A stretch of 64,000 nucleotides of DNA from Raineya sp. (lineage in GTDB: Bacteria > Bacteroidota > Bacteroidia > Cytophagales > Thermonemataceae), in assembly GCA_025454915.1 (NCBI GenBank), contig JALONN010000011.1, forward strand, positions 124,001 through 188,000, written 5' to 3'. Below, one piece after another: positions 34,821 through 43,816 of this stretch. The position numbers were made by a program, and so were the translations under genes. Each line of letters starts with the position of its first letter. Positions within the stretch are counted from its first letter, which is position 1. Under the pieces are notes generated by a model that saw only the letters and a list, made by a program, of their open reading frames with translations, was not told the DNA's origin and did no database searches.

Positions 34821-36740
34821 ATGGCATCAGACGTTGCTCATGCACACGATGTACACGCTCATGAAGAGCATCATGAACACCATGACACCTTCATTACCAA
34901 GTACATTTTTTCTACTGACCACAAAATGATTGCCAAGCAGTTCCTTATTACAGGTATTCTGTGGGCATTTGTGGGTGGATTGCTTTCCATTTTATTCCGT
35001 TTGAAATTAGGTTTCCCTGATATGGATTATTCTTGGTTGAAGCCTCTTCTAGGAAAATGGGTTGCTATTCAAGATAATGGTACAGGTCAATTAGACCCTG
35101 AGTTTTACCTAGCAATGGTAACCATGCACGGAACAATTATGGTGTTCTTTGTACTTACAGCAGGTTTAAGTGGAACTTTCTCCAACTTCTTGATTCCTTT
35201 GCAAATTGGAGCAAGAGATATGGCTTCAGGATTCCTGAATATGCTTTCTTACTGGTTCTTCTTTGCATCTAGTATGATTATGCTGGCATCATTCTTCCTT
35301 GATGGAGGTCCTGCTGCTGGTGGTTGGGTAGTTTATCCTCCTCTGAGTGCATTACCTCAAGCTCTTAAAGGTTCGGGCTCTGGTATGACTTACTGGCTTG
35401 TAGCCATGACATTATTTATTGTGTCATCTTTGTTAGGTGGCATCAATTATATTACGACTGTTATTAACCTTAGAACAAAAGGTATGACTTTCTCTCGTCT
35501 ACCTCTAACTATCTGGGCGTTCTTTATAACAGCTATCATCGGTTTATTATCTTTCCCTGTATTATTCTCAGCAGCATTATTATTGGTATTTGACAGAAGT
35601 TTGGGTACAAGTTTCTATTTGTCAGATATCTTCATTAATGGACAGGCTCTAGACCATACAGGTGGTAGTGCAATCTTATTCCAGCATTTATTCTGGTTCT
35701 TAGGACACCCTGAGGTTTATATCGTACTTTTACCTGCTCTTGGTATTACATCAGAAATTATAGCTACCAATGCTCGTAAACCTATCTTTGGTTACAAAGC
35801 TATGATTGGCTCAATATTGGGTATTGCTATCTTATCATTTATAGTGTGGGCTCACCATATGTTTGTAACAGGTATGGATCCATTCTTAGGTAGTATTTTT
35901 ATGTTCTTGACTCTAATTATTGCTGTACCATCAGCAGTAAAAGCTTTCAACTATATTACTACTTTATGGCGTGGTAATATCCGTTATACACCTGCCATGT
36001 TATTCTCTATAGGTCTTGTATCATTGTTTATTTCTGGTGGTGTAACTGGTATCATTTTGGGTAACAACGCTTTAGATATTTATTTACACGATACTTATTA
36101 TGTTGTAGCTCACTTCCATTTAGTAATGGGTTCTGCTTCATTCTTTGGTATGGTAGCTGGTATTTATCACTGGTTCCCTAAGATGTTTGGTAGAATGATG
36201 GATGAAAAATTAGGTTATATCCATTTCTGGATGACATTTATAGGTGTTTACCTAGTATTCTTCCCTATGCACTTTATTGGTATAGCTGGTTTCCCAAGAA
36301 GATATTATGAGTTCTCTGCTTACGCAGCATTCCGTGATGAAGTATATTTAAACTTAAACTCTTTTATTAGTATTGCGGCAGCAGTAACTTTTGGTGCTCA
36401 GCTAATATTTGGATTTAATTTCTTCTACTCTATTTTCAGAGGAAAAAGAGCAACTCAAAATCCTTGGAACTCAAATGCTTTAGAATGGACATCGCCAATC
36501 AATGCTGGTCATGGTAACTGGGAGGGGCAAATTCCTTTTGTGTATCGTTGGGCTTATGATTACAGTAAACCAAATTGTGAGAAAGATGGATTTACAGATT
36601 TCATTCCTCAAAATGTTCCTTATTCAATGACTCCTCATTCAAATTTACCACATGAGAATGAAATGATTGAATTAGAAAAAGAGGAAATGATACCACATGA
36701 CACAACATTAGAGACATTGTCGCTATTAGCTAAAAAGTAA
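34821..36740 (+). CDS. coxA: Cytochrome c oxidase subunit I
   Basis: 639 aa, about 12-13 membrane spans. Haem and CuB ligands: TMHGTIMVFF (low-spin haem), GHPEVYIVLLPALG (CuB His and the cross-linked Tyr), WAHHMFVTGMD (His-His) and VVAHFHLVMG (haem ligands). The HPEVY Tyr places it with the A-type haem-copper oxidases. The N-terminus has a His-rich cytosolic extension (AHAHDVHAHEEHHEHHD). It reduces O2 to water and pumps protons. Subunits III and IV are not in this operon. Confidence 0.94.
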   Translation: MASDVAHAHDVHAHEEHHEHHDTFITKYIFSTDHKMIAKQFLITGILWAFVGGLLSILFRLKLGFPDMDYSWLKPLLGKWVAIQDNGTGQLDPEFYLAMVTMHGTIMVFFVLTAGLSGTFSNFLIPLQIGARDMASGFLNMLSYWFFFASSMIMLASFFLDGGPAAGGWVVYPPLSALPQALKGSGSGMTYWLVAMTLFIVSSLLGGINYITTVINLRTKGMTFSRLPLTIWAFFITAIIGLLSFPVLFSAALLLVFDRSLGTSFYLSDIFINGQALDHTGGSAILFQHLFWFLGHPEVYIVLLPALGITSEIIATNARKPIFGYKAMIGSILGIAILSFIVWAHHMFVTGMDPFLGSIFMFLTLIIAVPSAVKAFNYITTLWRGNIRYTPAMLFSIGLVSLFISGGVTGIILGNNALDIYLHDTYYVVAHFHLVMGSASFFGMVAGIYHWFPKMFGRMMDEKLGYIHFWMTFIGVYLVFFPMHFIGIAGFPRRYYEFSAYAAFRDEVYLNLNSFISIAAAVTFGAQLIFGFNFFYSIFRGKRATQNPWNSNALEWTSPINAGHGNWEGQIPFVYRWAYDYSKPNCEKDGFTDFIPQNVPYSMTPHSNLPHENEMIELEKEEMIPHDTTLETLSLLAKK

Positions 36741-36757
36741 CAAAAAATAAAAATACT

Positions 36758-36798
36758 AAAGAATCCCTATAAATTCGATTAATTTATAGGGATTCTTT
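36758..36798 (+). terminator. Terminator closing the act-cox operon
   Basis: Arms 36758-36775 and 36781-36798 are a perfect 18-bp stem around CGATT, starting 17 bases after the coxA stop. The end is T-rich (TTCTTTAT). Confidence 0.8.
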
Positions 36799-36888
36799 AT
36801 ATCTTAGGACTTAAAATATAAATCAAAAAGAACATATTTGGTGCAATATTTGTTTAATACTTACATAAGGTTCTAAAATAGAAAGCAT

Positions 36889-38052
36889 ATGAAATCGAAT
36901 CGAATATACTTATTATTGCTTGTGGCAGGCTTAGGAGCTTGTACATCAGGCAGGCAGTTGGCTCAAAACAATGACAATGATGATGTATATTTCACATCAA
37001 CGGTAAACAGAAATCAAATAGAAATAAAAAAGGAGCAAACTATTTTAGAGAGTAATGGGTTAACAGCAGATGCTTATAATAGCGAATATGATCAGAAACC
37101 TATTAATAACTATGCAAACCCTGATGCTGTGGATTATCCTGTGGGTAATAGTACTAATAATGTAACAACTCCTTCTAACTACTATCCGTTAAATAATCAA
37201 AATGCTAACTGGAACAACTATAATTCATGGAATAATGGTTGGGGAAACAATGGTTGGAATAATAATAACTGGAATAACTGTTGGAATTGTAATTCTTGGG
37301 GAGGAGGTTGGAACTCTTGGAATAGCCCCTACTATAACTCATGGGGAAACAATTGGAACAATGGCTGGAATAATAACGGATGGGGAAATAATTGGAATAA
37401 TGGTTGGAATGTTGGTTGGGGAGCACCTATGGGTGGTATGTATTGGGGGAATAATTGGAATAATGGTTGGGGCTGGAATAATAACGGATGGGGAAATAAT
37501 TGGAACAATGGTTGGAATAACAATAACTGGAATGCAGATAATACAAGACCTACTAAAATTCAAGTAGGACCAAGAACATCAGCTGGGAGAGGAAGTTCTT
37601 TCGTAAGAAATACCCCCAATCCTAGACTACAGAATAATAATACAAATCCTGACCCTAATAATACTGGTGGTAGAACTGTAAATACAACTGGTGGCAGAAC
37701 ACGAAATGCCAATACTAATTCTTATAATGCTACTCAGAGTAATGAAGTGCATTCAGGCAGAATGAAAAATAATACTAGTAGTACAGATTCTTATAATTCT
37801 ACTAACTCTGGAAGAGGAGACAGAAATACAAGAACTACATGGAGTACAGGTAGAGATAATTCTAATAATAACAATAATAATAGCAGTGTTGGTTCGGGTT
37901 CTGGAAGAAGTAATTCAAGCAGTTGGGGAAGTAGCTCTGGTTCTTCAAGCTCAGGTCGAAGTAGTTCTAGCTCATCAAGTTCAGGAAGAAGCTCTTCATC
38001 TGGATCGTCAGGTTCTTCTGGAGGAAGAAGTGGTGGTAGAAGTCCAAGATAA
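36889..38052 (+). CDS. Trp/Asn/Gly-repeat lipoprotein with Ser/Gly/Arg-rich tail
   Basis: 387 aa. Signal plus lipobox (GLGAC, Cys18) predict a lipoprotein. The mature N-terminus (~20-95) is polar. Residues ~100-220 are built of WNN, GWNN and NNWNNGW units with no charge, and the tail from ~270 is Asn/Ser/Gly/Arg-rich low complexity. No globular domain is visible after residue 100. Such stretches resemble prion-like or surface-adhesive sequences. The repeats keep two other frames open, which should not be called as genes. Function unknown. Confidence 0.8.
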   Translation: MKSNRIYLLLLVAGLGACTSGRQLAQNNDNDDVYFTSTVNRNQIEIKKEQTILESNGLTADAYNSEYDQKPINNYANPDAVDYPVGNSTNNVTTPSNYYPLNNQNANWNNYNSWNNGWGNNGWNNNNWNNCWNCNSWGGGWNSWNSPYYNSWGNNWNNGWNNNGWGNNWNNGWNVGWGAPMGGMYWGNNWNNGWGWNNNGWGNNWNNGWNNNNWNADNTRPTKIQVGPRTSAGRGSSFVRNTPNPRLQNNNTNPDPNNTGGRTVNTTGGRTRNANTNSYNATQSNEVHSGRMKNNTSSTDSYNSTNSGRGDRNTRTTWSTGRDNSNNNNNNSSVGSGSGRSNSSSWGSSSGSSSSGRSSSSSSSSGRSSSSGSSGSSGGRSGGRSPR

Positions 38053-38096
38053 TATACAATAAAAAAGAGGCAAAAGCCTCTTTTTTATTGTATATT
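38051..38096. terminator. Bidirectional terminator, 21-bp perfect stem
   Basis: 38051-38071 pairs perfectly with 38076-38096 around AAAA. It overlaps the last stop bases of the + gene and contains the stop codon of the - gene (38085-38087), so it serves both. Confidence 0.85.
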
Positions 38097-39026
38097 AATG
38101 AGTTGAAAGTGAAAGTCTTGAAGTGGATTTTGAGTTTTTTCAGAAGTTGGATAAATAATTTTTTGATTTTTGATGATAATTTTACCTTGCTCAATAGTAT
38201 AAGGGGTATAAATCCAATATTTCTTTTTACCATGATAACTTAATTTAATTCCTTCCTGTTCGTTGTACTTTTGTTTGTAGAGGTCATATTTGAATTTTTT
38301 TTCTCCCAGATAATATCCCTTATCATTGTATAGATATGTGATTTTACCTAAAATTTCAAAACTCCTCATGGCTTTCTGCCCTTTGATAATGGTTTCTATC
38401 AGTTTATCTTTTTGAAATTTATACTCCAAGACATACTCTATTTTCCAGCCTTCTTTAAGGGCTTTTTTTTGTTCAAAACCTATCATATTCTTAAGGGAGT
38501 CATAAGCTATATTCTGGCGTAGGGAGTCCATCCAAACATTATTTTTATATGTTTTATAATTAGCTTCAAAAACTCTATTATCTAAAGTATACTCAAAATT
38601 TGTTCGAGAAACTTTTTGATAGACATTGTTTTGATTATCCCAAATTTCATCAATATAATTAATAGGAAGATATCTTATATTATAAGCAAAAGTTCTTCGA
38701 CTATATTTGAGCCAATCTCTGCCAACACTATCCCAAACTTCTTTTTTATAGCTTTGTAAACGATTGATAGCATTATAACCGAAAATAATTCTGGAGGTGT
38801 ATTTCCATGTTTTATTTTGCATTTTTTCTGTTAGAATTTCTCTGATATGTCCAAGTTTATCATAAATATGTAGATTACGAGTTGTAGGTACACGCTTGTT
38901 TGTATCATTATTTTCTATTTGGTAATGATAAACGGTATCTGCTGGTATGGTTGTAAAATGGATTTGGGCAAAGCCATTTTGTAGAAAAAAAATCCAAAAT
39001 GAAAGAATAATAAATCGGAAATACAT
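38085..39026 (-). CDS. Secreted hypothetical protein with repeated YD-like strands
   Basis: 313 aa with a signal peptide (WIFFLQNGFAQ). The mature part is a series of beta-strand units with recurring Tyr-Asp/Asn turns (IYDKLGHIREI, FGYNAINRLQSYKKEVWDS, FAYNIRYLPINYIDEIWDN, FEYTLDNRVFEANYK, AYDSLKNMIGF, YLYNDKGYYLGEKKFKYD) at ~28-residue spacing. This recalls YD/Rhs-type strand repeats common in Bacteroidota exported proteins. No C-terminal sorting domain is seen. Function unknown. Confidence 0.7.
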   Translation of the reverse strand: MYFRFIILSFWIFFLQNGFAQIHFTTIPADTVYHYQIENNDTNKRVPTTRNLHIYDKLGHIREILTEKMQNKTWKYTSRIIFGYNAINRLQSYKKEVWDSVGRDWLKYSRRTFAYNIRYLPINYIDEIWDNQNNVYQKVSRTNFEYTLDNRVFEANYKTYKNNVWMDSLRQNIAYDSLKNMIGFEQKKALKEGWKIEYVLEYKFQKDKLIETIIKGQKAMRSFEILGKITYLYNDKGYYLGEKKFKYDLYKQKYNEQEGIKLSYHGKKKYWIYTPYTIEQGKIIIKNQKIIYPTSEKTQNPLQDFHFQLINIQ

Positions 39027-39080
39027 TGAGTTTTTAAAAAGGTTTTACGAGTAGCTACTTCAAAATGTTATAGAATGTTT

Positions 39081-39088
39081 CAAAGATA
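39081..39088 (-). promoter_or_regulatory. Possible -7 element for the 39026 gene
   Basis: On the minus strand it reads TATCTTTG, a full match to TAnnTTTG, 55 bases before the ATG. No good -33 TTTG lies at the right distance, so confidence is limited. Confidence 0.35.
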
Positions 39089-39203
39089 CTAAAAAACTAA
39101 AAATATATTATCTTTTTTTAAATACTAGCATGAGATATATTGTGTGTATTTTTCTGATAATTAATTGTTTATGATTTGTCCCCCGCTTGTCCACCCTCAT
39201 TTT

Positions 39204-39234
39204 TTTGATATTTTTTTCAATGCATCTATGTTTG
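39204..39234 (+). promoter_or_regulatory. Promoter for the 39262 secretome group
   Basis: TTTG (39204-39207), exactly 19 bases, then TATGTTTG (39227-39234): a full consensus match, as at the act operon. Transcription would start near 39241, 21 bases before the ATG. Confidence 0.78.
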
Positions 39235-39261
39235 TTTCATCAATCAAAAAATCGAAAAGAT

Positions 39262-40554
39262 ATGAAATCAAACTTTAAATTACTGTTGCTTTTAGTTTTG
39301 TTGTGTGGAGTAAACAAAACAATAGCTCAAATCAATTTAGGAAAAGCTAAAGATAAAATTGGTTTAGGGAAAAAAAAGGAAGAACCTAAAAAGGCAGAAA
39401 CCAAGCCTGTTGAAAAGAATAATACAAACACTAAAATTACAGAAATTCAAAAGGTAGAAGTAAAAATAAGTGTTTTGGATGAAGCAAAAAAACAAAGAGG
39501 AGTTTTAGAAAAAGAAAATAAAATAAAAATAGAATTTTATGAAGATAGTAAAGCTAAAGCACCTCAAGAAATACCTAATTATCTAACTTTTACCAATGAT
39601 TTTGAAAAACCTTTGGAGGATAAGATAGAATTTGGAGGGAAAGATTTTATATATGCACGACTCAAATTAGCAAAGAAAATTACAGAATATTTACCGCAAG
39701 CAGATTATAATGGATTGCAGTATTATAGAGTGAAAATATATGCAAAATTAGATGATGGTGCTGAAACAGAAAGTGATTTGAAACTTTCTAAAATGACTCA
39801 ATTTAAAATGGCTTATGATAAAGATGAAATACTTTTCCCAATAGTACCTGATAAAGCATTTTATGAAAGTATTTTAGATAAATATCGTAAAAATGAAAAA
39901 TTTCCAAATCCCATAGAAGAGCAAAAAGCTTATCAGACAGCATTGGCTTATAATATGCCTTGGGAAATTGTAGAAATGTTACAAAAGGCTGAAAATGGTC
40001 AGCATAAAGTAGAAATCCTGATCGCAATTACAGCAAAATTAAGAGGTAGCGATTTTGCCAAAGTAAGTAATATAAAAGGAATTTATGCTTTTACAATGGA
40101 TGATGAAACTCGTGAACGTTATCAGAATGCTTATAATTTGATGTCTGAGCATAAATTATCAAATGAATATTGGGGATATGAAAGTATTGCAGGACAGACT
40201 ATTAGTGAAGCAAAAGAAGCTGAAATGCTCAAAAATATGTCTCCAAGAGACAGAGAACGTTATCAAATAGCTAAACGCTCCTCAGAGGGCTATATGGCTG
40301 CTTATAAGGGAGCAAAAGCAAGTATTACTTTTTCTTTAGATGCTTCAAGAACAAAGCAAGCTTCTGTTGATGTAGTTTGGTCAGATGGTGGAGTAGGAAA
40401 AGAAGCAGGTAGCCATACAGTTCGTTTATATCCTAACACAACCAGAACGGTAACACGTAATATACCCATAGGAGCTAAAGTAAGTATCAACGGGCGTGTA
40501 TTGATTGCATCTGTGCAAGGAAATCAGAATATTCCAATTTACTGGTGGTATTAA
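39262..40554 (+). CDS. Exported hypothetical protein, 430 aa
   Basis: Start is ATG 39262, which yields a good signal peptide (LLLLLVLLCGVNKTIAQ); the longer frame from 39187 would cover the promoter. A Lys-rich segment (NLGKAKDKIGLGKKKEEPKK) follows the signal, then a beta-rich region with FVYA-type strands and a C-terminal fold ending TVTRNIPIGAKVSINGRVLIASVQGNQNIPIYWWY. No known domain was recognised. It is followed by a bulb-type lectin gene (58-base gap) and a lipoprotein gene, probably one transcript. Confidence 0.75.
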   Translation: MKSNFKLLLLLVLLCGVNKTIAQINLGKAKDKIGLGKKKEEPKKAETKPVEKNNTNTKITEIQKVEVKISVLDEAKKQRGVLEKENKIKIEFYEDSKAKAPQEIPNYLTFTNDFEKPLEDKIEFGGKDFIYARLKLAKKITEYLPQADYNGLQYYRVKIYAKLDDGAETESDLKLSKMTQFKMAYDKDEILFPIVPDKAFYESILDKYRKNEKFPNPIEEQKAYQTALAYNMPWEIVEMLQKAENGQHKVEILIAITAKLRGSDFAKVSNIKGIYAFTMDDETRERYQNAYNLMSEHKLSNEYWGYESIAGQTISEAKEAEMLKNMSPRDRERYQIAKRSSEGYMAAYKGAKASITFSLDASRTKQASVDVVWSDGGVGKEAGSHTVRLYPNTTRTVTRNIPIGAKVSINGRVLIASVQGNQNIPIYWWY

Positions 40555-40612
40555 TTTGTAAATCATGAGAATAATTCCTAAAAATAAATTCAAACCTTAA
40601 TTCTTTAAAATC

Positions 40613-41107
40613 ATGAAAAAGTTATTATTGGCATATCTTTTCTGCTTCTTTTCAAATATTGCATTTGGGCAAATTACTACAGGTAGCTTTAGTGGTGTTG
40701 CTTATGCTAAAATTCCTTCTGGTTACAGATTCACCAAATACAATGGAAGTATTAGTGGTACGCCTAATAATTCTGCAATTATTTATTCACCTAATCGCCA
40801 GTATTTTTTGGTTTATCACGGAACGGCAGGGGCTAATGAAGCTGGCAGATTGGTTTTGTATAAAGCAGGAAGCAATCAGATTCTTTGGAGAAGTGGCTCT
40901 TCTGGAGCTGGGGCTTGTGTAATGCAAACAGATGGGAATCTGGTTTTATATAGAGTAAGTATTCAAGTAGATGCAGATCCTTCTTGGTCTAGCAATACAC
41001 ACGGAAATAACGGAGCATTTCTGGTAGTACAAAATGATGGCAATGTAGTCATCTATAATTCAAACAATACAAGAGCTTTGTGGGCAACAGGTACCAACGG
41101 GCGATAA
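40613..41107 (+). CDS. Bulb-type (mannose-binding) lectin domain protein, exported
   Basis: 164 aa with a signal peptide (SNIAFGQ). The B_lectin sugar-binding motif QxDxNxVxY appears intact twice, MQTDGNLVLY (~103) and VQNDGNVVIY (~142), and once decayed as AGRLVLY (~78). Beta-prism strands with terminal Trp (ILWRSG, PSWSSN, ALWATG) complete the fold. It should bind mannose-like sugars outside the cell membrane. The partner genes on both sides are exported or lipidated proteins of unknown role. Confidence 0.85.
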   Translation: MKKLLLAYLFCFFSNIAFGQITTGSFSGVAYAKIPSGYRFTKYNGSISGTPNNSAIIYSPNRQYFLVYHGTAGANEAGRLVLYKAGSNQILWRSGSSGAGACVMQTDGNLVLYRVSIQVDADPSWSSNTHGNNGAFLVVQNDGNVVIYNSNNTRALWATGTNGR

Positions 41108-41147
41108 TTTAGAATTTCTTTTACATTTTAACTAAATCTTTATCAAA

Positions 41148-41801
41148 ATGAAAAAAAATCAAATCTCTATTGCCTTGGCATTACTTATAGGATTATTTGC
41201 TTGTGGAAAAAAAGAAGAGCAAAAACAAGCTGAAAACAAAGGTGATACTACAAAAACAGAAGTAAAAGCTGAAGAAAAGAAGAATGAACCTGTTCCAGAC
41301 CGAATGGAGCTTTTAGCAATTCCTGATGCTGAACTGAAATGTGAAGTTACAGAAACAAAAATAACACAATTGGTCGTAGATGGAAAAGAAATAAAAACAG
41401 AAGGTTTTAATCAAGTTTTTGCTCAAAATTGGGGTATGAATCAAACAGTTTGTATTACAAACTTTGAATTAGACAAAGCTAAATATTTTGCTTTTAATTG
41501 TGATATAAAAAAAATGCAACCTTCACAAGTCCGTTTTGATTTCAGTTTTAACCGATATAAACGTGAAAATAATCAAAATAAAACAATTGCAGTAGAATCA
41601 GGTGAATATCAAACAATGCGTGAAGGTTTTGGAACTTCTGCTACCGTATATGTTCCTCAAAAAGCTGTTCAATTACCTGGAAAAGTATTTTTAAAAGCTG
41701 TAAGTACTACAAAAATCTGTGGAACTTTTGAGTATAAAACAGAAGATGGAAAAAATATTGTCAAAGGAGAATTTGTAGGTCAAAATGCTGTAAAGCAATA
41801 A
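41148..41801 (+). CDS. Hypothetical lipoprotein, 217 aa
   Basis: Lipobox LFAC (Cys19) after a good signal, then a Lys/Glu-rich tether (~20-50) and a beta-rich mature domain (ITQLVVDGKEIKTEG, ARYFAFNCDIKKMQPSQVRFDFSF-like strands, CGTFEYKTEDGKNIVKGEFVG). It is the third gene of the lectin group and is followed by a hairpin. Not recognised. Confidence 0.75.
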   Translation: MKKNQISIALALLIGLFACGKKEEQKQAENKGDTTKTEVKAEEKKNEPVPDRMELLAIPDAELKCEVTETKITQLVVDGKEIKTEGFNQVFAQNWGMNQTVCITNFELDKAKYFAFNCDIKKMQPSQVRFDFSFNRYKRENNQNKTIAVESGEYQTMREGFGTSATVYVPQKAVQLPGKVFLKAVSTTKICGTFEYKTEDGKNIVKGEFVGQNAVKQ

Positions 41802-41808
41802 AAAAGTT

Positions 41809-41840
41809 TATCAAGAGGATGTTGAAGCATCCTCTTGATA
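41809..41840 (+). terminator. Hairpin after the lectin group
   Basis: A perfect 13-bp stem (41809-41821 with 41828-41840) around TTGAAG. It lacks a T-run (TAAAAATAAAA follows), so it may be a processing or weak termination site. Confidence 0.5.
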
Positions 41841-41853
41841 TAAAAATAAAAGG

Positions 41854-42066
41854 ATGCAATATATTTCTGTAATGCTTAAAAATAAGAGCTTAATGGATTG
41901 TTGGGTGTATGTTGGAGCTATCGATGTGTATTATCTTTTGGCAAAATATCAACTCAAAATTAAAGTAACAGAAGGCGAAAATATATATGTGGTTAGTAGC
42001 CAACAAAATATCCAATATTTTGGAGCTGTGAAGCCTGAAACACAACAATTAGATATTATTTTCTAA
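41854..42066 (+). CDS. Small hypothetical protein, 70 aa
   Basis: ATG 41854, 13 bases after the hairpin. Cytosolic, MQYISVMLKNKSLMDCWVYV, then strands KYQLKIKVTEGENIYVV and FGAVKPETQQLDIIF. It occupies an otherwise empty gap and has balanced composition, but no known family. It could be a small beta-barrel protein or a spurious frame. Confidence 0.4.
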   Translation: MQYISVMLKNKSLMDCWVYVGAIDVYYLLAKYQLKIKVTEGENIYVVSSQQNIQYFGAVKPETQQLDIIF

Positions 42067-42105
42067 AAAAAACTTCTTATCACTTTTTCCCTCTCTCTGA
42101 TTTTG

Positions 42106-42113
42106 TATTTTTG
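42106..42113 (+). promoter_or_regulatory. -7 element TATTTTTG before the TPR-HTH gene
   Basis: A full TAnnTTTG match 18 bases before the ATG at 42131; the -33 region has only a T-rich stretch (CTTTTTC). Confidence 0.45.
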
Positions 42114-42130
42114 TTGAAAAGCTTATCTCA

Positions 42131-43813
42131 ATGAAATTACATCATAAACTTATTTTACTTATCTCAGTTCTTCCATTTTTGGCTTGTCAGGCTCAAATAG
42201 TAGATAGTCTACAAAAAGAATTAAAAAATTGTAAACAAGATTCTATCTGTATAAAAATCTATTTAAGGTTAAGTGGAACTTTACGAGCTTCTGACCCTAC
42301 AAAAGCTGCTGAATATGCTCAGAAAGCCATAGAAATGAGCGATAAAAATAATTTGCCACACCTTAAAGCAGAAGCATTTAATAGTTTAGGAATGACAGAA
42401 AGAAATTATAATAAAGCTCTTGTCTATTATCAAGAAGGTTTGAAGATAAGTGATGAAATTAAAAATAAAACTCTAAAAGCCAATATTTTAACAAATATTG
42501 GTTCTGTGTATATCAGGCAGGGTAATTATGCCAAAGGCTTGGAACATAATTTACAATCTCTTCGTCTTTATGAAACTACCAACGATAAAAAAAGCATGTC
42601 AAGAGCTTATAACAATATTTCAGCTATTTACGAACATACACAAGACTACGATAAAGCCATAGAATATGCAGAAAAAGCCATTCAGCTAAAAAAAGAAATT
42701 AAAGATTTTGCTTCTTTAGGAAATTCATACTCCAACTTGGGCAATATATATGCTATTAAAAAAGATTATACTAAAGCCACACAACTCTATGAAGAGGCTA
42801 CCCAAAACGGGAAAAAATATAATAATTTGGAACTATTAGCAAACAACTATACCAATATTGGTTATATGTATTGGGAGCAAGGTCTTTTTGAGAAATCTTT
42901 AGAAAATTATCAATTGGCTTTAGATTTAGATAAAAAGTTAGGCAATGAACATGGTGTAGCTCTTAGTTTAATGAATGTCGCTTCCATCGAAAAAGAGATG
43001 AAAAAATATCCAGAAGCTTTGAGCCATTTGGAAGAGTCATTAAGTATTTTGAAAAAAGTGAAAGCTAAAGATGACGAAAAAAAAGCTTTGAGTGACTTGG
43101 CTGATTTATATGCTACTATGGGGCAATATGAGAAGGCTTTTAAGACTCATCAGAAATTTGTAGTGATAAAGGATTCTGTATTTTCCGAACAGAAAACAAA
43201 ACAAATTGCAGAATTAAGAACCCAATACGAAACAGAAAAAAAAGAGCAGGAAAACAAACTTTTACAATCTGAAAATAAGCAAAAAAAAGTATGGCTGTAT
43301 TTGCTGATAACGGCTTTTGTATTTTTGTTGGTGATAAGTGTTTTTATTTTTAAACTCAAACAAAATCAGATTAAAAATAAACAAATGAAACTTGATTTGC
43401 AGGCAAAAGAGTTAATTTCTTTTACACAAAATCTGATAGAAAAAGATAATTTTATTGATGAAATTCAGCAAGAGTTAAACCAAATACAACACGAGATAGA
43501 TAAGAGTAAAATAGAAAATGTGGAGCAACTACTTACTGCCAAACTTTCTACAGAAAATGATTGGCTACGTTTTAAGCAGCGTTTTGAAGTGTTATATCCC
43601 GATTTTTTTATGAATCTGCAAAAACAATTCCCACAACTTTCACCAGTGGAAGTGAAAATTTGTGCTATTGAAAAACTCGGAATAAAAGATGCAGAAGCTG
43701 GTGATATATTGGGGATAAATCCTGAATCGGTCAAGAAGAGTCGTTATAGACTAAGAAAAGGTTTATCAGACACAGAAAAACTAGCTTTGAAAAGTTTTAT
43801 AGAAACCTATTAA
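42131..43813 (+). CDS. TPR-transmembrane-HTH regulatory protein
   Basis: 560 aa. A signal or signal-anchor with ACQAQ near residue 21 is followed by about seven TPR units (~40-340; SRAYNNISAIYEHTQDYDKAIEYAEKAI is typical). Then come a coiled coil, one membrane span (~387-408), another coiled coil, and a C-terminal LuxR-like helix-turn-helix (~500-560: LSPVEVKICAIEKLGIKDAEAGDILGINPESVKKSRYRLRKGL). The TPR part would be periplasmic and the HTH cytosolic, a layout common in Bacteroidota. DNA target unknown. The epimerase gene begins 3 bases after its stop. Confidence 0.82.
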   Translation: MKLHHKLILLISVLPFLACQAQIVDSLQKELKNCKQDSICIKIYLRLSGTLRASDPTKAAEYAQKAIEMSDKNNLPHLKAEAFNSLGMTERNYNKALVYYQEGLKISDEIKNKTLKANILTNIGSVYIRQGNYAKGLEHNLQSLRLYETTNDKKSMSRAYNNISAIYEHTQDYDKAIEYAEKAIQLKKEIKDFASLGNSYSNLGNIYAIKKDYTKATQLYEEATQNGKKYNNLELLANNYTNIGYMYWEQGLFEKSLENYQLALDLDKKLGNEHGVALSLMNVASIEKEMKKYPEALSHLEESLSILKKVKAKDDEKKALSDLADLYATMGQYEKAFKTHQKFVVIKDSVFSEQKTKQIAELRTQYETEKKEQENKLLQSENKQKKVWLYLLITAFVFLLVISVFIFKLKQNQIKNKQMKLDLQAKELISFTQNLIEKDNFIDEIQQELNQIQHEIDKSKIENVEQLLTAKLSTENDWLRFKQRFEVLYPDFFMNLQKQFPQLSPVEVKICAIEKLGIKDAEAGDILGINPESVKKSRYRLRKGLSDTEKLALKSFIETY

Positions 43814-43816
43814 TTT

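Noticed and set aside
37202..37540. CRISPR-like repeats
   Set aside because: The repeats are short coding units of an amino-acid repeat with no spacers and no cas genes.
37202..37567. Long + and - frames inside the Trp/Asn/Gly repeat gene
   Set aside because: The repeated codons keep several frames open; the products are low-complexity and no start context or signal supports them.
39187..39261. N-terminal extension of the 39262 gene
   Set aside because: It would cover the consensus promoter, and the signal peptide starts at 39262.
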